Of a stretch of DNA of 64,000 bases, positions 9,013 through 17,384 are shown piece by piece. The first letter of the stretch is position 1, and the number at the start of each line of letters is the position of its first letter. The notes beneath the pieces were generated by a model. The model was not told the DNA's origin. It saw nothing but the letters and a program-made list of their open reading frames with translations, and did no database searches. The position numbers were made by a program, and so were the translations under genes. The stretch is from Marinobacterium jannaschii DSM 6295 (GTDB lineage Bacteria; Pseudomonadota; Gammaproteobacteria; Pseudomonadales; Balneatricaceae). Location: assembly GCF_000620085.1 (NCBI RefSeq), contig NZ_JHVJ01000010.1, positions 62,001 to 126,000 on the forward strand, in the 5' to 3' direction.

Positions 9013-9939
9013 TTACAGGCTTTGTTGCAGGCAGTCGGTGAAGGCGCTGATCACCTGTTCGTTGCTGTGTTTCTTGCGCCAGATTGCCGTGAAGGTATTG
9101 GTGTAGCCGTATTCCCTGGCAAACAGCGGTCGCATAACAGCGTCGAGGTTCCAGCTTTTGGCCAGGTGCTTCGGCAGGAAGCCGAGATATCCGCCACTGA
9201 GGATCAGGGTGGCGCGGGCCTCCTGATGGTGGGCCTTGGCCTGCTTATTCCACAGTCGCATATCCGGATGCAGCTCGCGTCCCGGCATCAGGCGAGGCGA
9301 TTCGACAAAGCGGTGTTGCAGCAGCTCTTCCTTGCGTAGCTTGGCTTCCGGCTGTTCATAAAGAGGATGGCCCAGGCCGCAGTAGAGCAGCATCTCCTCC
9401 TGAAACAGGTCCAGCGTGTTCAGCTCGCTAAAGGGATGCGGCAGTACGGTGACGCCGATGTCGACTTTCTTCTCCAGTACGGCGGTACTGACATCATCCG
9501 AGGACATGGTGGTGATCTGTACCCGCACATCCGGCGCCTTCTCGGAGAAGCGGTCGAGGGCGCGGACGATACAGGAGTTGTGTGCGCCCAGCATATGCTC
9601 GGCAAACCCCAGATGCAGCTGGCCGAAGATTCGGTTGTGGGAGCGGTTAACCCGGTTGCGGAACTGGTCGACCGCGGTCAGCAGTTCCAGTGTCGCTTCA
9701 TAGACCTCGATACCCTGATCGGTGAGGCTGAAGCCGCCGCGCCCGCGGGCACAGAGGCGCATATCGAGGCGCTTCTCCAGGTCGGCGATATAGTTGGAAA
9801 TGGTGGAGTTAGCCAGGTTGAGCTGGAGCTCGGCGGCGGTGAAGCCTCCGGCCTCGACCACGGCCCTGAATACCCGCAGCAGGCGCAGGTCGACATCGGC
9901 CAGCTGTCCGGAGATCGCTGCTTTTTTACGTCCCATCAC
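9013..9939 (-). CDS. LysR-family transcriptional regulator
   Basis: A 308-residue LysR regulator. Residues about 15-75 form the winged HTH (VDLRLLRVFRAVVEAGGFTA, then NSTISNYIADLEKRL); the rest is the two-lobed effector-binding domain. It is divergent from the aminotransferase gene, and a perfect 9+9 palindrome lies 47-71 bp upstream of its start, the expected place for its operator. It probably controls the aminotransferase and perhaps the oxidase genes. Effector unknown. Confidence 0.92.
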   Translation of the reverse strand: MMGRKKAAISGQLADVDLRLLRVFRAVVEAGGFTAAELQLNLANSTISNYIADLEKRLDMRLCARGRGGFSLTDQGIEVYEATLELLTAVDQFRNRVNRSHNRIFGQLHLGFAEHMLGAHNSCIVRALDRFSEKAPDVRVQITTMSSDDVSTAVLEKKVDIGVTVLPHPFSELNTLDLFQEEMLLYCGLGHPLYEQPEAKLRKEELLQHRFVESPRLMPGRELHPDMRLWNKQAKAHHQEARATLILSGGYLGFLPKHLAKSWNLDAVMRPLFAREYGYTNTFTAIWRKKHSNEQVISAFTDCLQQSL

Positions 9940-9985
9940 TGACTCCTTATACCTTGGCCTGCGCTTATTCCCGAGGAATCAGCGG

Positions 9986-10010
9986 TCCCAAAGTCGCATA
10001 TACTTTGGGA
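9986..10010. promoter_or_regulatory. Perfect palindromic operator in divergent LysR/aminotransferase region
   Basis: TCCCAAAGT (9986-9994) and ACTTTGGGA (10002-10010) are exact reverse complements separated by the 7-bp AT-rich spacer cgcatat. Size, symmetry and location between divergent genes match a LysR recognition site (a T-N11-A dyad is included). Binding by the 9013-9939 regulator is inference. Confidence 0.7.
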
Positions 10011-10155
10011 TATTTAAAAGTGATTTCACAAAAATCATTATATAAGCCATAGGTATGCTGGTCTATAAAGTCTCTAAACGGGCCTGAACGTGAAGGTCGC
10101 TTCCCCGGAGAGAGGGGATGCCGCCAGGATCCGGAAGTATTTTTTGGAGAGTCTG

Positions 10156-11508
10156 ATGAGCACAATTATCTATCCAACCACCAACCTCAAGGCGACAGAG
10201 AGCCTGACGCTGGAACGTGGCGACGGCGCTTATGTGTATGACAATAACGGTAAACAGTATCTGGAAGCGCTGGCCGGTCTGTGGTGCACCTCGCTGGGCT
10301 ATAACAACCGCGAGCTGATCGACACTGCGGCTGAGCAGATGGGTCAGCTCTCTTACTCCCATATGTTTGGTGGGAAAACCCATCAGGTGGGCATCGACCT
10401 GTCTGACAAGCTGGCTTCAATGGTGCCGGTTGAAAACGCCCGGGTGTTCTTTGGTAACTCCGGCAGTGATGCCAACGACAGCCATGTGAAGATGCTGCGT
10501 TACTACTTCAATGCGATCGGCAAGCCGGAGAAGTTTAAGATCATCGCCCGCGAGCGCGCCTATCACGGTGTGACGGTGGCGTCGGCATCCCTGACCGGCC
10601 TGGTACCCAACCACACCCACTTCGACCTGCCGTTCGAAGCGCTGGGTATCCTGCGTACCGATGCACCGCACTACTACCGTGGCGCGCTGCCGGGTGAGAG
10701 CGAGACTGAGTTTGTCGAGCGGATCACCAACAATCTGGAACAGCTGATCCTGCAGGAAGGCCCTGAGACGATCGCTGCCTTTATCGCTGAGCCGATCACC
10801 GGTGCCAGCGGCGTGATCGTGCCGCCGGCCGGTTACTACGAGAAGGTTCAGGCGATCCTCAACAAGTACGACATCCTGTTCTGGGCGGATGAAGTCATCA
10901 CCGGTTTCGGTCGTACTGGTAACGATTTCGGCTGCACTACTATGAATATCCAGCAGCCGGATATGATGACCCTGGCAAAGCAGCTGTCGTCGGCCTATAT
11001 GCCGATCAGTGCCTCGGTGATCAAGGGTGATATGTATGAAGCGATGATCGAGCCAAGCGCCCAGGTGGGTGTCTTCGGACACGGCTACACCTACTCCGGT
11101 CACCCGGTGGCGGCTGCGGTATCGCTGAAAACCCTGGAGATCTACCAGCGCGATAACATCTTCGGCCACGCTGCGGAGATGGGTGAGTATATGCAGAAGC
11201 GCCTGGCGGAATTCCGCAACCATCCATTGGTGGGTGAGATCCGGGGTAAGGGCCTGATCGCCGCGATCGAGCTGGTCGCCAATAAGGCGACCGGTGAGTC
11301 CTTCGAAGGCGGCAGGATTGGTGGCTTCGCCATGCAGGCATGCCAGAACCACGGCATGATTACCCGTGCCGTGGCGGGTAACTCGCTGGCATTCTGTCCG
11401 CCGCTGATCATCACTGAGGCACAGATCGATGAGATGATCGATAAACTGACCCTGGCACTGGAAGACACCCTGGACTTCGTCACCCGCGAGAACCTGCTTA
11501 AGGCTTAA
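10156..11508 (+). CDS. Class III aminotransferase (putrescine/omega-amino acid:pyruvate type)
   Basis: A 450-residue PLP-dependent aminotransferase. Seen: the N-terminal substrate segment YLEALAGLWCTSLGY, the PLP phosphate segment FFGNSGSDAND, AYHGVTVASASLTG, FWADEVITGFGRTG (PLP-ring Asp) and the Schiff-base Lys K275 in MTLAKQLSSAYMP. The pattern matches SpuC-like putrescine-pyruvate and beta-alanine/taurine-type transaminases, which convert a terminal amine to an aldehyde. The start is at 10156, behind GGAGA; an upstream in-frame start at 10090 lacks conservation. A strong terminator follows. It could feed the PuuC-like dehydrogenase. Confidence 0.9.
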   Translation: MSTIIYPTTNLKATESLTLERGDGAYVYDNNGKQYLEALAGLWCTSLGYNNRELIDTAAEQMGQLSYSHMFGGKTHQVGIDLSDKLASMVPVENARVFFGNSGSDANDSHVKMLRYYFNAIGKPEKFKIIARERAYHGVTVASASLTGLVPNHTHFDLPFEALGILRTDAPHYYRGALPGESETEFVERITNNLEQLILQEGPETIAAFIAEPITGASGVIVPPAGYYEKVQAILNKYDILFWADEVITGFGRTGNDFGCTTMNIQQPDMMTLAKQLSSAYMPISASVIKGDMYEAMIEPSAQVGVFGHGYTYSGHPVAAAVSLKTLEIYQRDNIFGHAAEMGEYMQKRLAEFRNHPLVGEIRGKGLIAAIELVANKATGESFEGGRIGGFAMQACQNHGMITRAVAGNSLAFCPPLIITEAQIDEMIDKLTLALEDTLDFVTRENLLKA

Positions 11509-11533
11509 CCCCACTCCGGACTTTCCGGTTCCA

Positions 11534-11580
11534 GGCTAACGGCCGCAGGCAGAGGCTCAGTCTGCTTGCGGCTATTAGCC
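11534..11580 (+). other. Long interrupted hairpin downstream of the aminotransferase
   Basis: Three consecutive stem blocks (GGCTAA/TTAGCC, GCCGC/GCGGC, GCAGA/TCTGC) fold around a GGCTCAG loop. No T-run follows. It precedes the true terminator by about 50 bp and may stabilise the mRNA 3' end. Confidence 0.5.
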
Positions 11581-11627
11581 TGTCGCTTACAGCTTTCTTT
11601 ATTACTTTGGCAACTTTGCGTCTTGCA

Positions 11628-11656
11628 GGGGGATCCTTCAGATCCCCCATTTTTTT
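11628..11656 (+). terminator. Intrinsic terminator of the aminotransferase gene
   Basis: GGGGGATC (11628-11635), loop CTTCA, GATCCCCC (11641-11648), then A and seven T (11650-11656). It lies between the convergent aminotransferase and TauE-type genes, 120 bp after the former stop. Confidence 0.9.
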
Positions 11657-11688
11657 GCCTTCAGCTTTTCCCCTTCAACCTCTTTTCT

Positions 11689-12450
11689 TCAAAAGAGAGC
11701 ATTGCCCGCCTCCCAACACAGCTTGCAGCCGGTCAGGAACAGGAAACCGTAACAGAACCGGTAGAACAGGGTTTCATCGACCCGACTGTGCAGCTTGATC
11801 CCCAGCCAGACCCCGAATGCCGCCAGCGGCATCAGCACCAGTGAGGTGGTGATATTGCCCGGCTGTAACAGCCCCAGCATGCCGTATGGAATCAGCTTCA
11901 TATAGTTGATGGCGGCGAAGAACAGCACCGTGGTACCGGCAAACAGGGATTTTTCCAGCCGTTGCGGTAGCAGGTAGAAATTCAGTGGCGGCCCGCCGGC
12001 ATGGACGCTGAAACTGGTAAAGCCTGCCAGCAATCCCCAGAAACTGCCTCGCCCGGGGCTGGCGGGTTTAGCTTCAGGTAGCTGTTTATTCAGCGCCTGC
12101 CAGAAGGTGTTAAGACAGAATGACAGCGTAACACCGCCGATCAGCAGCTTCAGGTGGTCTTCACTCAGCTGATGGAAGCTCAGGGCACCCAGCGTAATTC
12201 CCAGTGCTGCAGCGGGCAGCAGTATCTTCAGGTTATTGCGGTCGAAGCGGCCGCGAAAGCCCCACATCGCCACCAGATCCATCAGGCAGAGTATCGGCAG
12301 CATGATGGCTGCGGCCTGTGTCGGAGCGATCACCAGCGCCAGCATCGGTACCGCCACCAGTGCCAGGCCGCCGCCGAAGCCGCCCTTGGAAATTCCCACA
12401 ATCAGTACGGCCGGGATGGCAGCCAGGTAAAACGACGGATCGGTCAGCAT
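11689..12450 (-). CDS. TauE/SafE-family membrane permease
   Basis: A 253-residue inner-membrane protein with about eight hydrophobic segments and the TauE/SafE hallmarks: ISKGGFGGGLALVAVPML at the N terminus and a second glycine-rich repeat, FTSFSVHAGGPPLNFYLLP. The family exports sulfite, sulfoacetate or other anions in sulfonate metabolism, but many members are uncharacterised. Start uncertain: 12450 begins the hydrophobic region; the frame continues to 12507. It is divergent from the ABC importer operon. Confidence 0.85.
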   Translation of the reverse strand: MLTDPSFYLAAIPAVLIVGISKGGFGGGLALVAVPMLALVIAPTQAAAIMLPILCLMDLVAMWGFRGRFDRNNLKILLPAAALGITLGALSFHQLSEDHLKLLIGGVTLSFCLNTFWQALNKQLPEAKPASPGRGSFWGLLAGFTSFSVHAGGPPLNFYLLPQRLEKSLFAGTTVLFFAAINYMKLIPYGMLGLLQPGNITTSLVLMPLAAFGVWLGIKLHSRVDETLFYRFCYGFLFLTGCKLCWEAGNALF

Positions 12451-12794
12451 AGCAGGCGCTTCAGTCAGAAAAGGGAGGGCCAGCATACACCGCCCGCCGG
12501 CGGGCAAGAAACTGCAGAAATCTGTGCTTAGCCGGCGTCTTTATGACAGTGCAGGGAGGCATGGCCTAAGCGGTATAAGTTCTGGTTATGCCTATAAGCG
12601 GATTTTGGCTTTGGCATCAGTTTTTTCTTGGGCTGGAAACAAAGCGGACATATTGGCTGCGTAGATTAGCGGGCGTGGCCGGGCAGCCAGTTTCTGACTA
12701 CAGCGCGACCCCGCCTACAGCTGTCCAGATTTTCAGCCAGCCAGTGTCATTGTTGCGGCTGGTCATCCAATTTAAAACTTAAAGGAATGGTTCG

Positions 12795-14858
12795 ATGGCT
12801 ACTAAGCTTTTGCTTCTAGGTGCTGCAGTTGCGATGGCGAGCAACGCAATGGCGCAATGTCCTGCAGTTGCCGGTCCTGATGCGGGGGGGACGTTTCCCC
12901 ATCTTTATGAGCTGGCTGAATATGAAAAGGCAAATAGCTGCACCCTGACATTTTCTGAAAACCCGGCGATTGCCGCACTGAACGCCCGCATCGCCGGTAA
13001 CCCGGAGATTAAACCCCTGGCCCAGCGTCTGCCAGCAGAGCCGCTGGTGATCGCGCCTTACAAGCAGATCGGTCAGTACGGTGGTGTGCTGGACGGTATC
13101 TCCAAAGCGACGGAATCCGGTACTTCAGACCTGCTGGCCGTGCGCCATGTGAACCTGACCCGCTTCAGCGATGACCTGGCAACGGTGGTACCTAACGTTG
13201 CCAAATCCTGGGAGTGGAACAAAGACTACACCCAGCTGACCATGAAGCTGCGCAAGGGGCATAAGTGGTCTGATGGTGAGGCCTTCACCGCGGCCGATAT
13301 CGCCTTCTGGTACAACCATCTGCTGATGGATAAAAACGTGGTGCAGTCGCCAAAAGACCGCTTCCTCTCCAACGGTAAGCCGATGAAGGTTGAAGCGCTG
13401 GATAAAACCACCGTCCGCTTTACCCTGAATGTACCTAAGCCAAGCCTGACTGCGATGTTTGCTCAGGACTATGCTCAGCCATTCCAGCCGATGCACCTGT
13501 TGGGCAAATTCCACCCGGCACTGAATAAGGACGCTGACAAGCTGGCGCAGCAACTGGGTTTCGAGAACGGCTATGCGCTGGTGAATTTCTACTACGGCCA
13601 GTCCGATTGGAAGGATATCCCGACGCCCCTGTTGAAGGATAAAGCGGCCACCGAGCGTCTGGTGAAGGCAGGCCTTACTGCCAATATGCCAACGCTGGAA
13701 GCCTATATCGTGGTTGAAGATACCCTGGAAGGACGCCGTCTGGTGGCCAACCCTTACTTTCACCAGGTAGATACCGCCGGTAACCAGTTGCCCTATATCA
13801 GCGAGATCAACGAAGTCTTTATCGGCGACGAAGATATTCAGACGGCGAAAATGATCGCCGGTGAGATTGACTACAAGACCCAGGCAGTAAACCTGCCGAC
13901 GGCACCGGTGCTGCTGGAGAACAAGGACAAGGGCAACTATGAGGTTGCGCTGCGTCCGAATATCTCCCAGACCACTTATGCCTTCAATATGACCGACAAG
14001 GATCTGGAAAAGCGCGCGGTATTCAACGACATCAACTTCCGTCGCGGTATGTCGCTGGCCATTAACCGATCCCAGATCAACGAGATCGCCTACTTCAACC
14101 TGGGCAAACCGACCCAGTACACCGCGTTTGACGGTGATACGGCACCCTTTGTGACGGATGAACTCAAAGGCAGCTGGATTCAGTTCGACCAGGCTAAAGC
14201 CGGCACGCTGCTGGATCAGGCCGGTGTGGTCGACAAAGATGGCGATGGTGACCGCGACCTGCCATCCGGCAGGAAATTTGAGCTGACTCTGCAGTACTCC
14301 ACCCAGGGTGCCGCGACTGAAGTGGCGGAGATTATCGCCGCCAACTGGAGCGCTGTCGGCGTCAAAACCAGCCTTAAAGAGGTGACCTCCGACGAGTACC
14401 GTAACTCCCAGTCGGCCAACGACCTGAGCGTGCTGCTGTGGGAGATGGGCCGCCCGCTGGCCACCATGGCCACCAAGACCGAAGACGTACTGCCGCCTTA
14501 CGGTACCTTCTTCGACCTGCGAACCGGCATGCTGTGGGACCAGTACCGCAAGAGTAACGGCGCTGAAGGGGTGCAGCCGCCGGCAACCGTCGATGCGATG
14601 GAGCAGCTGGCGAACCGTTTCGTGACCCTGAATATCGGCAGCGATGCCTCCAACGAAACCGGTTATCAGATGGCGAAGCGTACGGTCGATGACCTCTTTA
14701 TCAGCGGCACGGTAAAAGCGGTTCAGCCGATCTATTACAGCCGCAAGCTGGGCAACTTTGAAGTGCCTAAGACCCACTCCTACGACTACTACTGGAACTA
14801 CCCGTATATGGCGACCCAGTGGTTTCTGTCTGAAGAGCAGCGCGTAGCGCAGCAGTAA
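12795..14858 (+). CDS. Family 5 (oligopeptide-type) ABC substrate-binding protein
   Basis: A 687-residue periplasmic binding protein, longer than the usual 500-600 for family 5. Signal peptide residues 1-20 (MATKLLLLG through SNAMA), mature start QCP. The SBP_bac_5 core is clear: VVPNVAKSWEWNKDYTQLTM, LRKGHKWSDGEAFTAADIAF and INFRRGMSLAINRSQINEI. An acidic loop, VVDKDGDGDRDL, resembles a calcium-binding loop found in this subfamily. AAGGA lies 8 nt before the ATG. It delivers a peptide-like or amine compound to the permeases encoded next, but an intrinsic terminator separates it from them. Confidence 0.88.
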   Translation: MATKLLLLGAAVAMASNAMAQCPAVAGPDAGGTFPHLYELAEYEKANSCTLTFSENPAIAALNARIAGNPEIKPLAQRLPAEPLVIAPYKQIGQYGGVLDGISKATESGTSDLLAVRHVNLTRFSDDLATVVPNVAKSWEWNKDYTQLTMKLRKGHKWSDGEAFTAADIAFWYNHLLMDKNVVQSPKDRFLSNGKPMKVEALDKTTVRFTLNVPKPSLTAMFAQDYAQPFQPMHLLGKFHPALNKDADKLAQQLGFENGYALVNFYYGQSDWKDIPTPLLKDKAATERLVKAGLTANMPTLEAYIVVEDTLEGRRLVANPYFHQVDTAGNQLPYISEINEVFIGDEDIQTAKMIAGEIDYKTQAVNLPTAPVLLENKDKGNYEVALRPNISQTTYAFNMTDKDLEKRAVFNDINFRRGMSLAINRSQINEIAYFNLGKPTQYTAFDGDTAPFVTDELKGSWIQFDQAKAGTLLDQAGVVDKDGDGDRDLPSGRKFELTLQYSTQGAATEVAEIIAANWSAVGVKTSLKEVTSDEYRNSQSANDLSVLLWEMGRPLATMATKTEDVLPPYGTFFDLRTGMLWDQYRKSNGAEGVQPPATVDAMEQLANRFVTLNIGSDASNETGYQMAKRTVDDLFISGTVKAVQPIYYSRKLGNFEVPKTHSYDYYWNYPYMATQWFLSEEQRVAQQ

Positions 14859-14869
14859 CTGAGAGAGTT

Positions 14870-14903
14870 GGCCGGTCCGGGGCCGCCCGGTCCGGTCTTT
14901 TTT
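14870..14903 (+). terminator. Intercistronic terminator/attenuator after the binding-protein gene
   Basis: Left arm 14870-14881 and right arm 14886-14897 form a 12-bp stem with one mismatch and one wobble, loop GCCG, followed by six T (14898-14903). It lies 11 bp after the binding-protein stop, where partial termination would give high binding-protein and lower permease expression. Confidence 0.85.
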
Positions 14904-14946
14904 GTCGCTGTGTCTTATGGTGTCACCTGTTGAACTGGATTCCCGG

Positions 14947-16128
14947 ATGATCAACTTTTTTTCTGAAACCTGGCTGTTGTGGCTGCTGCTGTTAACCGGC
15001 GGTTCACTGTTTTGGGCCTCCAGAAACAGCCAGTATTTTCACTATGTTTTTAACCGTTTCTTGATGGCGCTGGTGGCTCTGCTGAGTGTCAGCATCATCG
15101 TTTTTTCCCTGATGGAGGTCCTGCCCGGCGACTGTGCCGAGAAGTGGATCGCCTACAAAAGTACCCAGGGTGAGATGATCACCCAGGCGGATATAGATGC
15201 CGAGCGTGCCCGTATGGGGCTGGATCAGCCGCTGCCTGTTCGCTGGGGTGAGTGGGTTACCGGCCTGACCCTTAAGGGTGACCTGGGCTTTAGCTGTTCC
15301 AAGCGTCAGTCCGTGAATCTGGCGCTGGGCGACCGGTTCTGGCTCAGCTTTATGTTCTGTATTGCCGGACTGGTGCTGGCCTATGTGATCGCAGTGCCGT
15401 TTGGCATCCTCTCGGCCTATGTGCTGAACAAGCCCTGGGTTGATCACAACCCGCAGCATGGTTCGCTGAAGCGGCTGCTGAATACCCTGGGACTGGGGCT
15501 GGCCAAGATCAGCGATGTGATGCTGCGAATCGTCAGCTATCTGGGGCTGGCGCTGCCCAACTTCCTGCTGGCACTGACCATTATCCTGCTCTACGTGTTT
15601 GCCGGTGAACCGACCCCGACCGGGCTGTTCTCTGACGAGTGGCGCAGCGAGCCGTGGTTTAACGAATCCGGTTTCCAGTGGGGCAAGCTGAATGATTTCC
15701 TTGGCCATATCTGGTTGCCGATCTTCGTTATCGGCTGGGCGGCGACGGCGCTGCAGCTGCAGACGGTGCGGGCGCTGGTGGTGGATGAATCCAGCAAGCT
15801 CTATGTGGATGCCGCCCGGGCCCGCGGCGTCGATGGCCTCAGCCTGTGGGCTAAGTATCCAGTGCGTCACTCGATCAGCCCGCTGTTTAACAGCGTCGGC
15901 TTCGATTTCCAGCGGGTGTTTAACGACCTGCCGATTGTGGCTCTGGTGATCGGCCTGACCGATGCCGCCGCGCTGTTGATTGAAGCACTGGCGATGACCA
16001 ACGATCAGGAGCTGGCCGCTGCCATCCTGTTTCTGGTGGCGCTGGTGGTGATTTCGATGAACTTTATTACCGATATTGTGCTGGCCGCGGTCGATCCCCG
16101 CGTGCGTAAGAGCGTGATGGGAGGCTGA
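14947..16128 (+). CDS. ABC importer permease 1 (DppB/OppB type)
   Basis: A 393-residue inner-membrane permease. After a hydrophobic N-terminal helix it has the OppB-type block FNRFLMALVALLSVSIIVFS, then MEVLPGDCAEKW, and near the C terminus the EAA coupling motif DAARARGVDGLSLWAKYPV. The start is uncertain: ATG 14947 is used, ATG 14917 is possible, and a TTG at 14902 lies within the terminator and is rejected. It is 2 bp from the second permease and should be cotranscribed with it. Confidence 0.88.
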   Translation: MINFFSETWLLWLLLLTGGSLFWASRNSQYFHYVFNRFLMALVALLSVSIIVFSLMEVLPGDCAEKWIAYKSTQGEMITQADIDAERARMGLDQPLPVRWGEWVTGLTLKGDLGFSCSKRQSVNLALGDRFWLSFMFCIAGLVLAYVIAVPFGILSAYVLNKPWVDHNPQHGSLKRLLNTLGLGLAKISDVMLRIVSYLGLALPNFLLALTIILLYVFAGEPTPTGLFSDEWRSEPWFNESGFQWGKLNDFLGHIWLPIFVIGWAATALQLQTVRALVVDESSKLYVDAARARGVDGLSLWAKYPVRHSISPLFNSVGFDFQRVFNDLPIVALVIGLTDAAALLIEALAMTNDQELAAAILFLVALVVISMNFITDIVLAAVDPRVRKSVMGG

Positions 16129-16130
16129 GC

Positions 16131-17384
16131 ATGCTGAGTATCAGTTCGATTTTCAGGGGGCGGGCCGCCCGTCAGACAGCATCGCAGGATGATGCGTATT
16201 ACACCGCCGGTCAGTTCGCACTGATTAAAGCGCGCTTTATGAAGAAGACTGCCGGTCTGGTGGCGGGCTTTGTGCTGTTGCTGATGCTGTTGATGGGGCT
16301 GTTTGCGCCCTTTTTTTCACCGGTTGACCCGGGCATAGACGGCGCCGATGAAAGCTACCGTCGTGGCGCGCCGCAGGCGGTCTATTTCTGGGATCAGAAT
16401 GGTTTCTCCTGGCGGCCCTTTACCTACACCTATGTAAAGGACCAGCCCAAGACCGATTTCGCGGCGCTGCTGCAAGGCGGAGGCGGGTTAGCGGCGCTGG
16501 ATAAACTGACCTCCAGTGGTGCGCTGAATGCGTCCAGCCAGAATAAATATACTGTGCATGAAGATCAGCGCCGTTACCTGCAGTTTTTTGTCCGGGGCTG
16601 GGAGTACTCGATTCTGTCGATCGACACCCTGGGGATCGATATCCGCTGGGACCGGCATCTGGTCGGGGTCGAGCAGGGGATGATCCACCTGATGGGGACC
16701 GACGAAGACGGCAAGGATGTCTTCAGTCGCACCCTGCATGCAATCTGGGTCACCATCAGTATCGCCATCGTGGCACTGATCGTGAAGCTGTTCAGCTCGC
16801 TGCTGGTGGGTGGTGTCAGCGGCTATTTCGGTGGCAGGGTAGACGCGGTGTTGATGAGTATCACCGAAGCAGTGCGGGTGATACCGCCGATTCCGATCTA
16901 CCTTGCCTGCGCCGTAGCGCTGGCCCAGATCGACCTGACACCGACCCAGCGTTACTTCGCGATTGCCGTGGTGATTGGCGCACTGGACTTTGCCACCCTG
17001 GGACGCCGCCTGCGTACCCATATTCTGGTAGAGCGCACCCAGGATTACGTGCTGGCCGCGCAGTTGTCCGGTGCCAGCCATATGCGGGTGATCTGGCGTC
17101 ACCTGGTGCCCAGCTTCGGCAGCTACATCATCGTCGATACCCTGATCAACTTTCCCTATGTGATTCTGGCTGAGACCAGCCTGAGCTTCCTTGGCCTCGG
17201 ACTGACCGAACCGGTGAACAGTCTCGGTGTACTGTTGCAGAAAGCGCAGGACCCGGATATCCAGCAGAACATGGTGTGGCAGTTTTTCCCGGTGGCAGTG
17301 TTTGTCGCGCTAGTGATGGCCTTTGTCTTTGTCGGTGATGCCCTGCGTGATGCGGCGGACCCCTATTCAGAGAGAAACAAATAA
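16131..17384 (+). CDS. ABC importer permease 2 (DppC/OppC type)
   Basis: A 417-residue permease with the OppC-type N-terminal segment GLFAPFFSPVDPG, a long periplasmic insert (about residues 75-180), HLMGTDEDGKDVFSRTLHAIW, and the C-terminal EAA region AAQLSGASHMRVIWRHLVPS followed by LAETSLSFLGLGL. The large insert is longer than in ordinary DppC and matches the extended, YejE-like subgroup. Its stop overlaps the start of the ATPase gene by one base, indicating translational coupling. Confidence 0.9.
   Translation: MLSISSIFRGRAARQTASQDDAYYTAGQFALIKARFMKKTAGLVAGFVLLLMLLMGLFAPFFSPVDPGIDGADESYRRGAPQAVYFWDQNGFSWRPFTYTYVKDQPKTDFAALLQGGGGLAALDKLTSSGALNASSQNKYTVHEDQRRYLQFFVRGWEYSILSIDTLGIDIRWDRHLVGVEQGMIHLMGTDEDGKDVFSRTLHAIWVTISIAIVALIVKLFSSLLVGGVSGYFGGRVDAVLMSITEAVRVIPPIPIYLACAVALAQIDLTPTQRYFAIAVVIGALDFATLGRRLRTHILVERTQDYVLAAQLSGASHMRVIWRHLVPSFGSYIIVDTLINFPYVILAETSLSFLGLGLTEPVNSLGVLLQKAQDPDIQQNMVWQFFPVAVFVALVMAFVFVGDALRDAADPYSERNK

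Noticed and set aside
12571-12600. ATAA-N7-TTAT repeat as an operator for the second LysR regulator
   Set aside because: The dyad is short and AT-rich and would occur by chance; no second conserved site was found near that regulator.
13125-14954. A 600-codon minus-strand frame opposite the binding-protein gene
   Set aside because: Antisense shadow of a clear SBP_bac_5 gene; low-complexity His/Gln/Arg-rich product with no domain.
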